Positions 5,081 through 11,704 of a DNA stretch of 11,704 bases are shown here, in pieces. The position numbers and the translations under genes were made by a program. Location: contig CAZHUT010000027.1 of assembly GCA_964535545.1 (NCBI GenBank), positions 1 to 11,704 of the forward strand, read 5' to 3'. The DNA comes from DALYCO01 sp964535545. GTDB lineage: Bacteria > Patescibacteriota > Minisyncoccia > Phycocordibacterales > UBA9973. Numbering within the stretch: position 1 is the stretch's first letter; each line of letters starts with the position of its first letter. Under the pieces are notes generated by a model. The model searched no databases and was not told the origin of the DNA. It saw only the letters and a list, made by a program, of their open reading frames with translations.

Positions 5081-6835
5081 ATGAACCGCACGCATATGGA
5101 TACCAAACAGCAGCCAGCACGCAAACCAACAATTTTCAGCCTCTTTGGTCCCTATAAAGGCATTTTGGCTTTATTAATCATCCTAACAATCGGAACGAGT
5201 ATTTTGAGTTTGCTTGTGCCGCGAATAATTGCTCGAGGCATCGACATGTATAGTTCAGGGCACTTTGTTGCGAATACTGTCCTGATCGAGTTGCTGCTTG
5301 TTGCCGGTGGAGTGCTTATTCTCGGAATTGTATCAGGTATCATTCAAACTTATGCCTCAGAAAAAGTTGCCCGGGATCTTCGAAACACATTATCGGCTCG
5401 AATCTCAAGAGAAACATATGCTGATGTTGAATTGACTACGCCGGCAAAACTTCTAACAAACCTAACTTCTGATGTCGATTCAATCAAGTTATTTGTGTCG
5501 CAAGCACTGGTCTCGTTGGTTTCTTCCGTAGTATTAATTGTCGGTGCAAGTGTTTTACTCTTTCTTACCAATTGGAAGCTTGCCATTTGCGTATTGTTGG
5601 TGATCCCGATAATTGGCGCTACGTTTTTTGTAATTTTCGGAAAAGTAAAATCTCTTTTCTTAAAAGCGCGCGATATTATCGATCGGTTGAACCGTGTTAT
5701 CAATGAAAGCATTTTGGGCGCAGCCTTGATTCGCGTTCTCCATTCAGAGCATTTGGAACATATCAAGTTTACTGAAGCAAATAGCGAGGCGAGAACATTA
5801 GGCATGAGCATTCTCGCACTGTTCGCTAGTATGATTCCGGTTATTACGTTTGCGGCAAACTTGGCGACATTGGTGATTTTGGTACTCGGAGGCCACTATG
5901 TCATCAATGGCACTCTCACGCTTGGGCAATTTTCTGCCTTCAATAATTATTTGACTATGCTCATTTTCCCGATTCTGATTATTGGTTTCATGAGTAACTT
6001 AATGGCGCAGGCGAGCGCTTCGTTTGAACGTATTGCCGGAGTTCTATATAAGGAAGAAATCCGTGATCTTGGCACTCGTACTGATACACTGAAAGGCGAC
6101 ATATCAGTGTCGGATCTTTCAAAATCGTTCAATGGCAAACCGGCGCTCAAAGATGTCAGTTTCTCAGTGAAGCATGGAACACGAACTGCCATAATTGGAC
6201 CGACTGCTGCAGGTAAAACGCAATTGCTCTATATGATGATTGGCCTCACTGCACCTGATGCAGGGGAGGTCTTATTTGACGGTCATCCAATCAGTGAGTA
6301 TGAAAAGGTTTCATTGCATCGCCAGATTGGTTTTGTTTTTCAGGACAGCGTGCTCTTCAACATGTCGCTTCGAGAAAACATTGCTTTTGATAAGAACGTC
6401 AGTGACACAGACTTGCAAAAGGCAATTGAAACGGCAGAGCTTTCTGACTTCGTTGATTCGTTGCCTAACGGGCTCGATACTGTTGTTTCCGAGCGAGGTA
6501 CCAGCCTTTCCGGCGGGCAGAAACAGCGTGTCATGCTTGCGCGAGCCTTGTCGCTCAATCCAAAAATTCTTCTGCTTGACGATTTTACTGCCCGAGTTGA
6601 TAACCGCACTGAACAATCAATTATTTCCAATTTGCACAAGAACTATCCTGGCCTGACTCTTATTTCGGTCACTCAGAAGATTAGTTCGGTCGAAGCATAT
6701 GACAATATCATCGTACTTATGGAAGGAGAAGTTTTGGCGCAGGGCACTCATGGCGAATTGCTGAAACAGTCTCCGGAATATGTTCAGATGTATGAATCAC
6801 AAAAGAGTACCAGTCACTATGAGCTACGATCTTAA
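5081..6835 (+). CDS. ABC exporter half-transporter, subunit with degenerate ATPase site
   Basis: The 584-residue protein has a six-helix type IV (exporter) transmembrane domain (about 1-320) followed by a nucleotide-binding domain. Walker A is GPTAAGKT (373-380), the Q-loop glutamine is Q421, the signature LSGGQ is intact (476-480), and Walker B is ILLLD (496-500). The residue after it is Asp501 instead of the catalytic Glu, and the switch histidine is replaced by Gln532 (SVTQKISS). These two changes are typical of the non-catalytic partner in heterodimeric exporters such as TM287/288 and BmrCD. The substrate cannot be read from sequence; drugs, lipids or peptides are usual for the family. 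ATG 5081 is chosen because an extended -10 box lies just upstream; ATG 5096 is an alternative. A TTG at 5000 would overlap the previous gene. It overlaps its partner gene by 17 bp. Confidence 0.93.
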   Translation: MNRTHMDTKQQPARKPTIFSLFGPYKGILALLIILTIGTSILSLLVPRIIARGIDMYSSGHFVANTVLIELLLVAGGVLILGIVSGIIQTYASEKVARDLRNTLSARISRETYADVELTTPAKLLTNLTSDVDSIKLFVSQALVSLVSSVVLIVGASVLLFLTNWKLAICVLLVIPIIGATFFVIFGKVKSLFLKARDIIDRLNRVINESILGAALIRVLHSEHLEHIKFTEANSEARTLGMSILALFASMIPVITFAANLATLVILVLGGHYVINGTLTLGQFSAFNNYLTMLIFPILIIGFMSNLMAQASASFERIAGVLYKEEIRDLGTRTDTLKGDISVSDLSKSFNGKPALKDVSFSVKHGTRTAIIGPTAAGKTQLLYMMIGLTAPDAGEVLFDGHPISEYEKVSLHRQIGFVFQDSVLFNMSLRENIAFDKNVSDTDLQKAIETAELSDFVDSLPNGLDTVVSERGTSLSGGQKQRVMLARALSLNPKILLLDDFTARVDNRTEQSIISNLHKNYPGLTLISVTQKISSVEAYDNIIVLMEGEVLAQGTHGELLKQSPEYVQMYESQKSTSHYELRS

Positions 6836-8573
6836 TACAATCAAACACGAGGATCGGGGATGGAAGAGTTTGCAGAAACTCTTGCCGCTTATTGCTGATG
6901 AAAAGAAAAACATTCTGATCGCATCAATCGCCATTCTGATCAACTCAGGATTCAACCTGCTTGCTCCATTCTTGATCGGATACACGATTGATCATTTTGT
7001 CACGAGAGGCGATTTTCACGGCGTCTTATTGTACGGAAGCATAATCCTCGTTATTTTTATCGTTGCGCTGATTGCCAATTACATTCAAACGATCCGCATG
7101 GGAACAGCAGGACAGCAGGTACTGTTTAATCTCCGCAATAAAGTCTTCCTCAAGCTTGCTGCACTGCCAATTGCTTTTTTCAGTCAGAATAAGGCAGGGG
7201 ATCTTATTTCACGTATCAATAATGATACTGATAAGCTCAACCAGTTCTTTTCTAGGGGCCTGATGCAGTTCATAGGTAACATTTTCCTGATCATCGGTTC
7301 AGGCATCTTCGTTATTTCACTCAATTGGAAGCTCGGTCTGATTGCTCTCGCACCGGCTGCAGCGCTTTTCGTTTTTACTCAGATTGTTTCTCCGATCGTT
7401 AAGCGTATCAACGCAACCAACCTCAAGAGCTTCGGTTTGATGAATGCTGAAATCCAGGAAAGCCTCGATAACTTTAAAGTGATAGTTGCATTCAACCGAC
7501 GCGATTACTTCCGCGAGCGCTTTCAGAACGCCAACAAGGCAAACTACGCCACAGCGCTTCGTTCAGGTATTGTGAACTATGTCTTATTTACGCCGGTGTA
7601 TACGTTTGCTTCACAGCTGGCTCAGCTCGGCGTTCTGCTCTATGGTATTCATCTTATTACTGCCGGTGAATTTTCAATCGGCCTCCTTATCAGTTTCTTT
7701 GCGTATCTTTCACGTTTCTATGATCCGCTTCGTCAGATGGCAGTCGTATGGGCAGAATTTCAGACTGCAATGGCAAGTTGGGATCGCGTGCTCGATATTC
7801 TCGTGATGCCAGCGCATTTCGATGTGATCGAGGCGCCGCAGATTTCCGGAACACATCCGGTTTTGGAATTCAAACATGTTTCATTCGGCTACGTGCCCGA
7901 TCAGGAAGTATTGCATAACATTTCAATTACCCTCGAAGCAGGGAAGACGTATGCCCTGGTTGGTCCAACGGGTGGCGGTAAAACTACAACGGCTTCTCTT
8001 ATGGCACGCCTGTATGATCCGACAAAAGGTACGATTCTTTTGAATGGCCGTGATATTCGTTCCTACAGCGGAACTGAGCGGGCTAAGAAAATTGGTTTCA
8101 TTCTTCAGGATCCGTTCCTATTTGAAGGAACCATCCAGAGTAACATCGTGTATGGCAATGAAGAATATGAGCATGCTTCAGCAGAAACTCTTGTTCACGC
8201 TTTGAGCGATCATGGTCTGACGCATTTGCTCGATCGATTCCCTGAAGGTTTGGAAACCAAAGTGAAAGGAGGATCCGATTCGCTTTCACTGGGACAGAAG
8301 CAGCTCGTTGCATTTATCCGCGCAGTTTTGCGCAATCCGGAAATTCTGATATTGGACGAAGCTACAGCAAATATCGATACTGTGACCGAACAGTTGCTTG
8401 AAACGGTGCTGGAAAAATTACCAGCGCATACTACTCGAGTAATCATTGCCCACCGTTTGAACACTATTGCCAACGCTGATCAAATTTTCTTCGTCAATGC
8501 GGGCGAGGTAGTACTGGCTGGCGATATGAACCATGCAGTTGAGATGTTGATGCACGGCAAGCGTCAGAGCTAA
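6819..8573 (+). CDS. ABC exporter half-transporter, catalytic subunit
   Basis: Also 584 residues with the same layout: six-helix transmembrane domain (about 1-330), then an ATPase domain. Walker A is GPTGGGKT (382-389), the Q-loop residue is Q430, and Walker B ILILD (509-513) is followed by the catalytic Glu514. The switch His545 is in AHRLNT. The signature is LSLGQ (489-493), with Leu491 replacing the first conserved glycine. Its defects therefore complement those of the upstream subunit: its own Walker A/B and His pair with the intact LSGGQ of the partner to form one good site, and the partner's degenerate Walker B/switch pairs with this altered signature. This points to an obligate heterodimer. 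ATG 6819 is chosen because it gives a 17-bp overlap with the upstream gene and a purine stretch about 12 nt upstream; ATG 6780 and 6792 are in frame but lie deeper in the partner gene. Confidence 0.93.
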   Translation: MSYDLNTIKHEDRGWKSLQKLLPLIADEKKNILIASIAILINSGFNLLAPFLIGYTIDHFVTRGDFHGVLLYGSIILVIFIVALIANYIQTIRMGTAGQQVLFNLRNKVFLKLAALPIAFFSQNKAGDLISRINNDTDKLNQFFSRGLMQFIGNIFLIIGSGIFVISLNWKLGLIALAPAAALFVFTQIVSPIVKRINATNLKSFGLMNAEIQESLDNFKVIVAFNRRDYFRERFQNANKANYATALRSGIVNYVLFTPVYTFASQLAQLGVLLYGIHLITAGEFSIGLLISFFAYLSRFYDPLRQMAVVWAEFQTAMASWDRVLDILVMPAHFDVIEAPQISGTHPVLEFKHVSFGYVPDQEVLHNISITLEAGKTYALVGPTGGGKTTTASLMARLYDPTKGTILLNGRDIRSYSGTERAKKIGFILQDPFLFEGTIQSNIVYGNEEYEHASAETLVHALSDHGLTHLLDRFPEGLETKVKGGSDSLSLGQKQLVAFIRAVLRNPEILILDEATANIDTVTEQLLETVLEKLPAHTTRVIIAHRLNTIANADQIFFVNAGEVVLAGDMNHAVEMLMHGKRQS

Positions 8574-8604
8574 TTATCCTTGAAACATAAGGATTAATAT
8601 TGCC

Positions 8605-8632
8605 TTGCGGGGATGCATATGAGGTCTATAAT
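8605..8632 (+). promoter_or_regulatory. Promoter for the small-protein/secreted-protein pair
   Basis: A perfect TATAAT (8627-8632) lies 16 bp after TTGCGG (8605-8610, 3 of 6 matches). Transcription would begin near 8639 and give a leader of about 32 nt before ATG 8671. This is the only candidate promoter in the window with a consensus -10 and a normal-length leader. Confidence 0.5.
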
Positions 8633-8670
8633 GAATACGGAGTCGATTTAAAAGACTAACCAACAATTTT

Positions 8671-8922
8671 ATGACCAATTTTGGAAAAACACTTAGTATT
8701 GTTATTGTAATTATTATTATTATCGGTCTCATTATCTGGTTCGTTTCTCGTCGTCCGGCAGCAGAAATGAATACAGGCACAGAGCCGAACACTCAGCAGC
8801 AAGGCACTGCGTCAGAAACTAGTACCTCGGACCAATCCTTGGAACAGGATATGGGTAGTATTGATGCCCAGATGCAAGGATTGGATACTGATGCTGCTGC
8901 GGCCGCAGATGTAAATTCATAG
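8671..8922 (+). CDS. Small one-TM protein with low-complexity tail
   Basis: The 83-residue protein has a short N-terminus, one very isoleucine-rich membrane helix (about 8-25, with five consecutive Ile), an Arg-Arg stop-transfer signal at 27-28, and then about 55 residues of low-complexity sequence rich in Thr, Ser, Gln, Asp and Ala. Positive-inside reasoning is ambiguous because Lys6 lies before and Arg27-Arg28 after the helix; either an anchored external tail or an internal tail is possible. No family is recognised. The helix is encoded partly by a run of ATT codons. The start has no Shine-Dalgarno. It is probably co-transcribed with the secreted protein that starts 29 bp after its stop, and the two may act together at the cell surface, which is inference from position only. 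Confidence 0.75.
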   Translation: MTNFGKTLSIVIVIIIIIGLIIWFVSRRPAAEMNTGTEPNTQQQGTASETSTSDQSLEQDMGSIDAQMQGLDTDAAAAADVNS

Positions 8923-8951
8923 TCGACATTATCAACCTAAAGAAGATATAT

Positions 8952-9809
8952 ATGAAAAAATTTTTCACTACCACTCTTGCCATTGCGTTATCGCTCGGTG
9001 TGACGATTCCGGCGTTTGCTCTTGGTATCTCCGGCAATGCAAAGGCGACCGTCACTGGCGCTGGTGTTAATGCCCATGCTGGTGCCTCAGCAAATGGTAC
9101 CGCTCCGAATGTTAACATTACCGCCGGTACTGATGCTCAGATCCAGGCTCGCGCTGCGAAAGAAATCGATAAGCGCATTGAAGATTTGAATGCCCTTAAG
9201 ACTCGAATTGCAGGCATGAAACGCCTGACTTCGGATGCAAAGGCAACAATGACCGCAACTATTACTACTGAAATTTCAGTCCTCACATCACTCAAGACAA
9301 AAATCAGCACAGAAACAGGTGAGGCACTCAAGACAGACGCAAAATCAATTACTGGTTCATATCGTGTATACATGCTCGTTATGCCCCAGGCTCGCATTAT
9401 TGTAGCGGCAGACAAGGAGCTCAGTATTGCGGATATGATGGCAACACTTTCAGGCAAGCTTCAGACACGCATTTCTGCAAAAGCATCTGCCGGTGCAGAT
9501 GTCACGGCCCTACAGAAATCACTGACAGACATGAATGCAAAGATTGCTGATGCAAAAGTTCAGGCACAGGCTGCTATCACACTTGTTGCCAACCTCACTC
9601 CGGACCAGAATGACAAGACAAAGATGGAAGCAAACAAGAAGGCACTTACCGATGCTCGGGCGAAACTCAAGGCTGCCCATGAAGATCTGAAAGATGCCCG
9701 CGAACTTGCGCTCTCTATCGTAGTTACTCTCAAGGGAAATTCCGGACCGCAAAAGGATGGCCACAGCAATCCGAATGATCGGGAAGGAGAAGACCAGGAT
9801 AATCACTAG
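8952..9809 (+). CDS. Secreted, helical, Ala/Lys-rich protein of a CPR type
   Basis: The 285-residue protein starts with a clear signal peptide: MKKFF, a hydrophobic core, and a likely cut after AFA (residue 23). A Gly/Ala/Asn-rich stretch (25-62) follows, then long predicted helices (about 62-130 and 155-262) rich in Ala, Lys, Asp and Thr. These are separated by SYRVYMLVMPQARIIVAADK (136-155), a segment I recall in other exported proteins from CPR genomes. The C-terminus (about 263-285) is hydrophilic and acidic. There is no cysteine or tryptophan. The function is not known; helical bundles or surface fibres are plausible. AAAGAAG (8939-8945) is a reasonable ribosome binding site 6 nt before ATG 8952. 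The intrinsic terminator at 9816-9843 follows directly. Confidence 0.85.
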   Translation: MKKFFTTTLAIALSLGVTIPAFALGISGNAKATVTGAGVNAHAGASANGTAPNVNITAGTDAQIQARAAKEIDKRIEDLNALKTRIAGMKRLTSDAKATMTATITTEISVLTSLKTKISTETGEALKTDAKSITGSYRVYMLVMPQARIIVAADKELSIADMMATLSGKLQTRISAKASAGADVTALQKSLTDMNAKIADAKVQAQAAITLVANLTPDQNDKTKMEANKKALTDARAKLKAAHEDLKDARELALSIVVTLKGNSGPQKDGHSNPNDREGEDQDNH

Positions 9810-9815
9810 TACCCA

Positions 9816-9843
9816 CAAAAAACACCCGCACGGGTGTTTTTTG
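9816..9843. terminator. Intrinsic (Rho-independent) terminator, potentially bidirectional
   Basis: The inverted repeat ACACCC/GGGTGT, extended by six A/T pairs on each side, forms a strong hairpin with loop GCAC. Six T residues (9837-9842) follow on the + strand and six A residues precede it, so it could also work from the other side. It lies 7 bp after the secreted-protein stop. It is the only clear terminator in the window. Confidence 0.9.
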
Positions 9844-9845
9844 TA

Positions 9846-9854
9846 TGCTACAAT
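9846..9854 (+). promoter_or_regulatory. Extended -10 promoter of the EEP/DedA unit
   Basis: TGC (9846-9848) followed by TACAAT (9849-9854) is an extended -10 element with 5 of 6 matches. It begins directly after the terminator and ends 11 nt before ATG 9866, so the transcript would have a leader of about 5 nt. Confidence 0.55.
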
Positions 9855-9865
9855 GATCCCATTCT

Positions 9866-10651
9866 ATGCAGTTAAAAATCATTTCGTATAACATCTGGGA
9901 TTTACCCCTTTGGTTCGTCAAAGACCGTGTATCGCGTATCAAGAAGGTTGCTGAGTATTTAGCCGCGTCTGGTGCAGATATTGTTTGTATCCAAGAAGCA
10001 TGGGCAAAAGCAAATCGTCCGATGATTTATGAAATCATGAACAAGGCGGGGTACATGCATGCTAGTGCGAAGGACGTGCCGATGCTTGTTGGTAACAGCG
10101 GATTGATTACCTTTTCAAAGTATCCCATCGTTTCAAAAAAGTTTACGCCATTCTCACGACTCTCTTCTTCGTTTGTTGAATTGTTTACAGCAAAAGGCGT
10201 CTTGGAAACGGAAATTAAAACTCCGCAAGGAAATCTGACCGTGTTTAATATTCACTTGCATATGCCGGCATGGTTCTTCGGCAAAACTGTTCGCTTGCGC
10301 CAATTGCGCAAAGCAGTTTCAGTTCTTGGAAAAGACAGTGGTCCGGCAGTTTTGGCAGGAGATTTCAACGAAGACAAAATGTGGGAACAGATCGAATATA
10401 CAAAAATTATCGATGGGGCAAATTTTACCAATCCGCTCTCGGTTGAAGCACATAAGCCTTTGACGTATCGCTTGGAAAATGAATTCGTGAATATCTGGAT
10501 CAATCGCAGTGACGCGCCATGCCGATATGACTATATGTTCGTTCGCAATCTTGAATCAATCGGATTAACCGTCAATACATATAAACCGCTGTATTTAGCT
10601 CCCAATCTTTCTGATCATGATCCAGTGGTGCTGGAACTTTCAAGTAACTAG
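9866..10651 (+). CDS. EEP-family phosphodiesterase, neutral sphingomyelinase-like
   Basis: The 261-residue protein belongs to the endonuclease/exonuclease/phosphatase fold. Motifs in order: SYNIWDLPLW (7-16, Asn9), CIQEAW (41-46, catalytic metal ligand Glu44), NIHLHMPAWF (128-137), AGDFNED (164-170, Asp166 and Asn168), YDYMFV (221-226) and SDHDPV (249-254, Asp250 and His251). The full catalytic set appears intact. The W-x-L-P near the N-terminus and the H-L-H segment followed by R-x-x-Q-L resemble neutral sphingomyelinases more than DNase I or exonuclease III. The substrate is therefore more likely a phosphodiester in a lipid than DNA, but this is not proved. There is no signal peptide, so as annotated it is cytoplasmic. 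It has no Shine-Dalgarno and starts just after a -10 box. The next gene begins 2 nt after its stop. Confidence 0.87.
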   Translation: MQLKIISYNIWDLPLWFVKDRVSRIKKVAEYLAASGADIVCIQEAWAKANRPMIYEIMNKAGYMHASAKDVPMLVGNSGLITFSKYPIVSKKFTPFSRLSSSFVELFTAKGVLETEIKTPQGNLTVFNIHLHMPAWFFGKTVRLRQLRKAVSVLGKDSGPAVLAGDFNEDKMWEQIEYTKIIDGANFTNPLSVEAHKPLTYRLENEFVNIWINRSDAPCRYDYMFVRNLESIGLTVNTYKPLYLAPNLSDHDPVVLELSSN

Positions 10652-10653
10652 AT

Positions 10654-11253
10654 ATGGCTGAACAACTTTTCACGTTCATAGCTCAACATGGATATGTCAC
10701 TATCTTTGTGTTGGTTTTTCTTGTTGAAATCGGAATTCCAAATCCGGTACCCAATGAGCTTGTACTTTTGTATGCCGGTTCACTCACGGCAACTGGCGTC
10801 CTACATCTTGTTCCTGCTTTTCTTGCTGCAGTTTTAGGTGACTTCATTGGTACGACACTTTTGTTTACCGTGTTCTACTTTTTCGGTACTGTTCTTCAAA
10901 ATTTCAAATGGTTTCCGAAACACAAGCTTGAAGTATTGTCAGCCAAGATTTCAAAACGGGGGAAGTGGGGAATTTTTCTTGGACGCTTAATCCCATACAT
11001 TCGCGGGTATACATCTGTGGCTGCTGGCTTGATGCAGATTCAGCCACGAGTATTCATGTCGGTCGTGGTTTTTTCAGCTCTACTCTGGAGTGGGGGATAT
11101 GTCTTGGCTGGTCACTTTATTGGCCCTAAAGTTGTGGCAATGGCAGATCAAATTGGCGCAGGGCAGAATGGTGTTATAGCGGTAATTATACTTTGTGCGC
11201 TCATTTTCTTTGTCGCTAGTCACTTTATTTCAAAAAGAAGCTTGAAAGAATAA
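10654..11253 (+). CDS. DedA family membrane protein
   Basis: The 199-residue protein carries the SNARE-associated/DedA pattern. It has an early E-x-G-x-P-x-P segment (E25 to P31), GDFIG (62-66), and the diagnostic GRLIPYIRG (110-118) leading into AGLMQI (124-129), then a Trp-containing helix (about 133-155) and a C-terminal helix (about 172-192). The length is usual for the family. DedA proteins are inner-membrane proteins tied to membrane potential and lipid scrambling; some flip undecaprenyl phosphate or phosphatidylethanolamine. It lies 2 nt after the EEP gene, so translational coupling and a shared lipid role are likely by position. The end is close to the next gene, whose promoter lies between them. 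Confidence 0.93.
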   Translation: MAEQLFTFIAQHGYVTIFVLVFLVEIGIPNPVPNELVLLYAGSLTATGVLHLVPAFLAAVLGDFIGTTLLFTVFYFFGTVLQNFKWFPKHKLEVLSAKISKRGKWGIFLGRLIPYIRGYTSVAAGLMQIQPRVFMSVVVFSALLWSGGYVLAGHFIGPKVVAMADQIGAGQNGVIAVIILCALIFFVASHFISKRSLKE

Positions 11254-11257
11254 AAAG

Positions 11258-11266
11258 TGATATACT
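11258..11266 (+). promoter_or_regulatory. Extended -10 promoter of the AI-2E family gene
   Basis: TGA (11258-11260) followed by TATACT (11261-11266) is an extended -10 element with 5 of 6 matches, lying 5 nt after the DedA stop. It ends 6 nt before ATG 11273, so transcription would start at the A of the start codon: a candidate truly leaderless mRNA. Confidence 0.55.
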
Positions 11267-11272
11267 CACAGT

Positions 11273-11704
11273 ATGCAACCAAAAGCTATTGAGAAGTATT
11301 TTTTCATCGGATTCCTGGTCGTTACGACGCTTTTTGTACTCATCTTATTCAAACCCTTTTTTGCAGTGATTGTGTTAGGCGCTTCACTTGCTGTTGTGCT
11401 GCATCCGCTCTATGTTGGCATCCGTTACAAGATTATGCGGGGCGTCAGCTGGCCTGCCGCATTACTGACGGTTATCCTTTTTGTCATCGTACTCTGTGGC
11501 CCATTGTTTGTTGTTGGTACAGTGGTATTTACCCAGACCCAGGATCTCTATCAGAACGTTATTCATGGTTCAACCGGACCATTTATCCAGTCTATAGGGC
11601 AGTCGGTCAATAATCTCTTGCCGCCTGAGCTTGCGTTTAATATCCAGGACAAAGTAACTGAACTTGTCGGATTTTTGTCGGCGAATATTTCCGATGTCTT
11701 CACT
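11273..11704 (+). CDS. AI-2E family transporter, 5' part only
   Basis: The frame is open from ATG 11273 to the window edge (144 codons). It encodes an N-terminus with two close hydrophobic hairpin segments (about residues 10-50), a cytoplasmic basic loop YKIMRGVSWPAA (about 56-67), a third long membrane segment (about 66-92) and then a helical extracytoplasmic region with TQTQDLYQN and QSVNNLLPPE. This is the usual opening of the AI-2E (PF01594) permease family, normally about 350 residues. The family includes exporters and Na+/H+ antiporters as well as autoinducer-related members, so no substrate is assigned. The rest is outside the window. The extended -10 box directly upstream supports this start. 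Confidence 0.88.
   Translation, partial: MQPKAIEKYFFIGFLVVTTLFVLILFKPFFAVIVLGASLAVVLHPLYVGIRYKIMRGVSWPAALLTVILFVIVLCGPLFVVGTVVFTQTQDLYQNVIHGSTGPFIQSIGQSVNNLLPPELAFNIQDKVTELVGFLSANISDVFT

Noticed and set aside
8576..8594. 6-bp stem ATCCTT/AAGGAT just after the ABC pair, as a terminator
   Set aside because: The stem is short and AT-rich with a 7-nt loop, and no T-run follows, so it is too weak to call.
8704..8721. ATT repeat in the small membrane protein as a phase-variation tract
   Set aside because: It has only about four perfect units and trinucleotide slippage would not change the frame; it simply encodes the isoleucine-rich helix.
1067..9942. Long minus-strand open frames (for example 5350-5811 and 9137-9457)
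   Set aside because: They lie opposite well-supported genes, have low-complexity or unlikely composition, and show no start signals; they are antisense shadows.
1..11704. CRISPR arrays, tRNA or rRNA genes, insertion sequences
   Set aside because: No spaced direct repeats, no cloverleaf or rRNA-like segment, and no transposase or terminal inverted repeats with target duplication were seen on either strand.

Overview
The window reads as ordinary bacterial DNA with every gene on the + strand. It most likely comes from a Candidate Phyla Radiation (Patescibacteria) genome. That is inference from gene content and style: short membrane and secreted proteins of a CPR type, a DUF2914 membrane protein, DedA and AI-2E family proteins, compact spacing, many starts without a clear Shine-Dalgarno, and moderate-to-low GC. 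TGA ends the histidine kinase gene, so nothing suggests the UGA-to-glycine code of Gracilibacteria. No rRNA marker is present, so the assignment rests on style and protein content.

Layout. Positions 1-287 hold the 3' end of a Trp-rich conserved protein of unknown function. Positions 288-590 hold a 35-residue microprotein gene flanked by dyad elements, including a perfect 34-bp palindrome over a candidate promoter. Next come two overlapping genes: a six-TM sensor histidine kinase (591-2003) and a two-domain terpenoid enzyme (1972-3879). The enzyme carries a class II cyclase DxDD motif in an N-terminal alpha-barrel domain and class I DDxxD-type motifs in a C-terminal domain. A seven-TM DUF2914 protein follows (3916-5046), then a heterodimeric ABC exporter (5081-6835 and 6819-8573). 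After that are a one-TM small protein (8671-8922) and a secreted helical protein (8952-9809) that ends at a clear intrinsic terminator (9816-9843). A neutral-sphingomyelinase-like EEP phosphodiesterase (9866-10651) is then tightly followed by a DedA protein (10654-11253). The 5' part of an AI-2E family transporter (11273-end) closes the window.

How they may work together. The overlap of kinase and terpenoid enzyme suggests co-transcription and perhaps signal-dependent terpenoid production. The nearby exporter and the lipid-related genes (EEP/DedA) make an envelope-lipid theme possible, but only the kinase/enzyme pair, the ABC pair, the 8671/8952 pair and the EEP/DedA pair are supported as transcription units by spacing. 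Four units start 6-11 nt after a good -10 box, which suggests leaderless or nearly leaderless mRNAs.

The strongest candidate for something undescribed is the compact 635-residue terpenoid enzyme, which has both class II and class I motif sets and sits behind its own sensor kinase.
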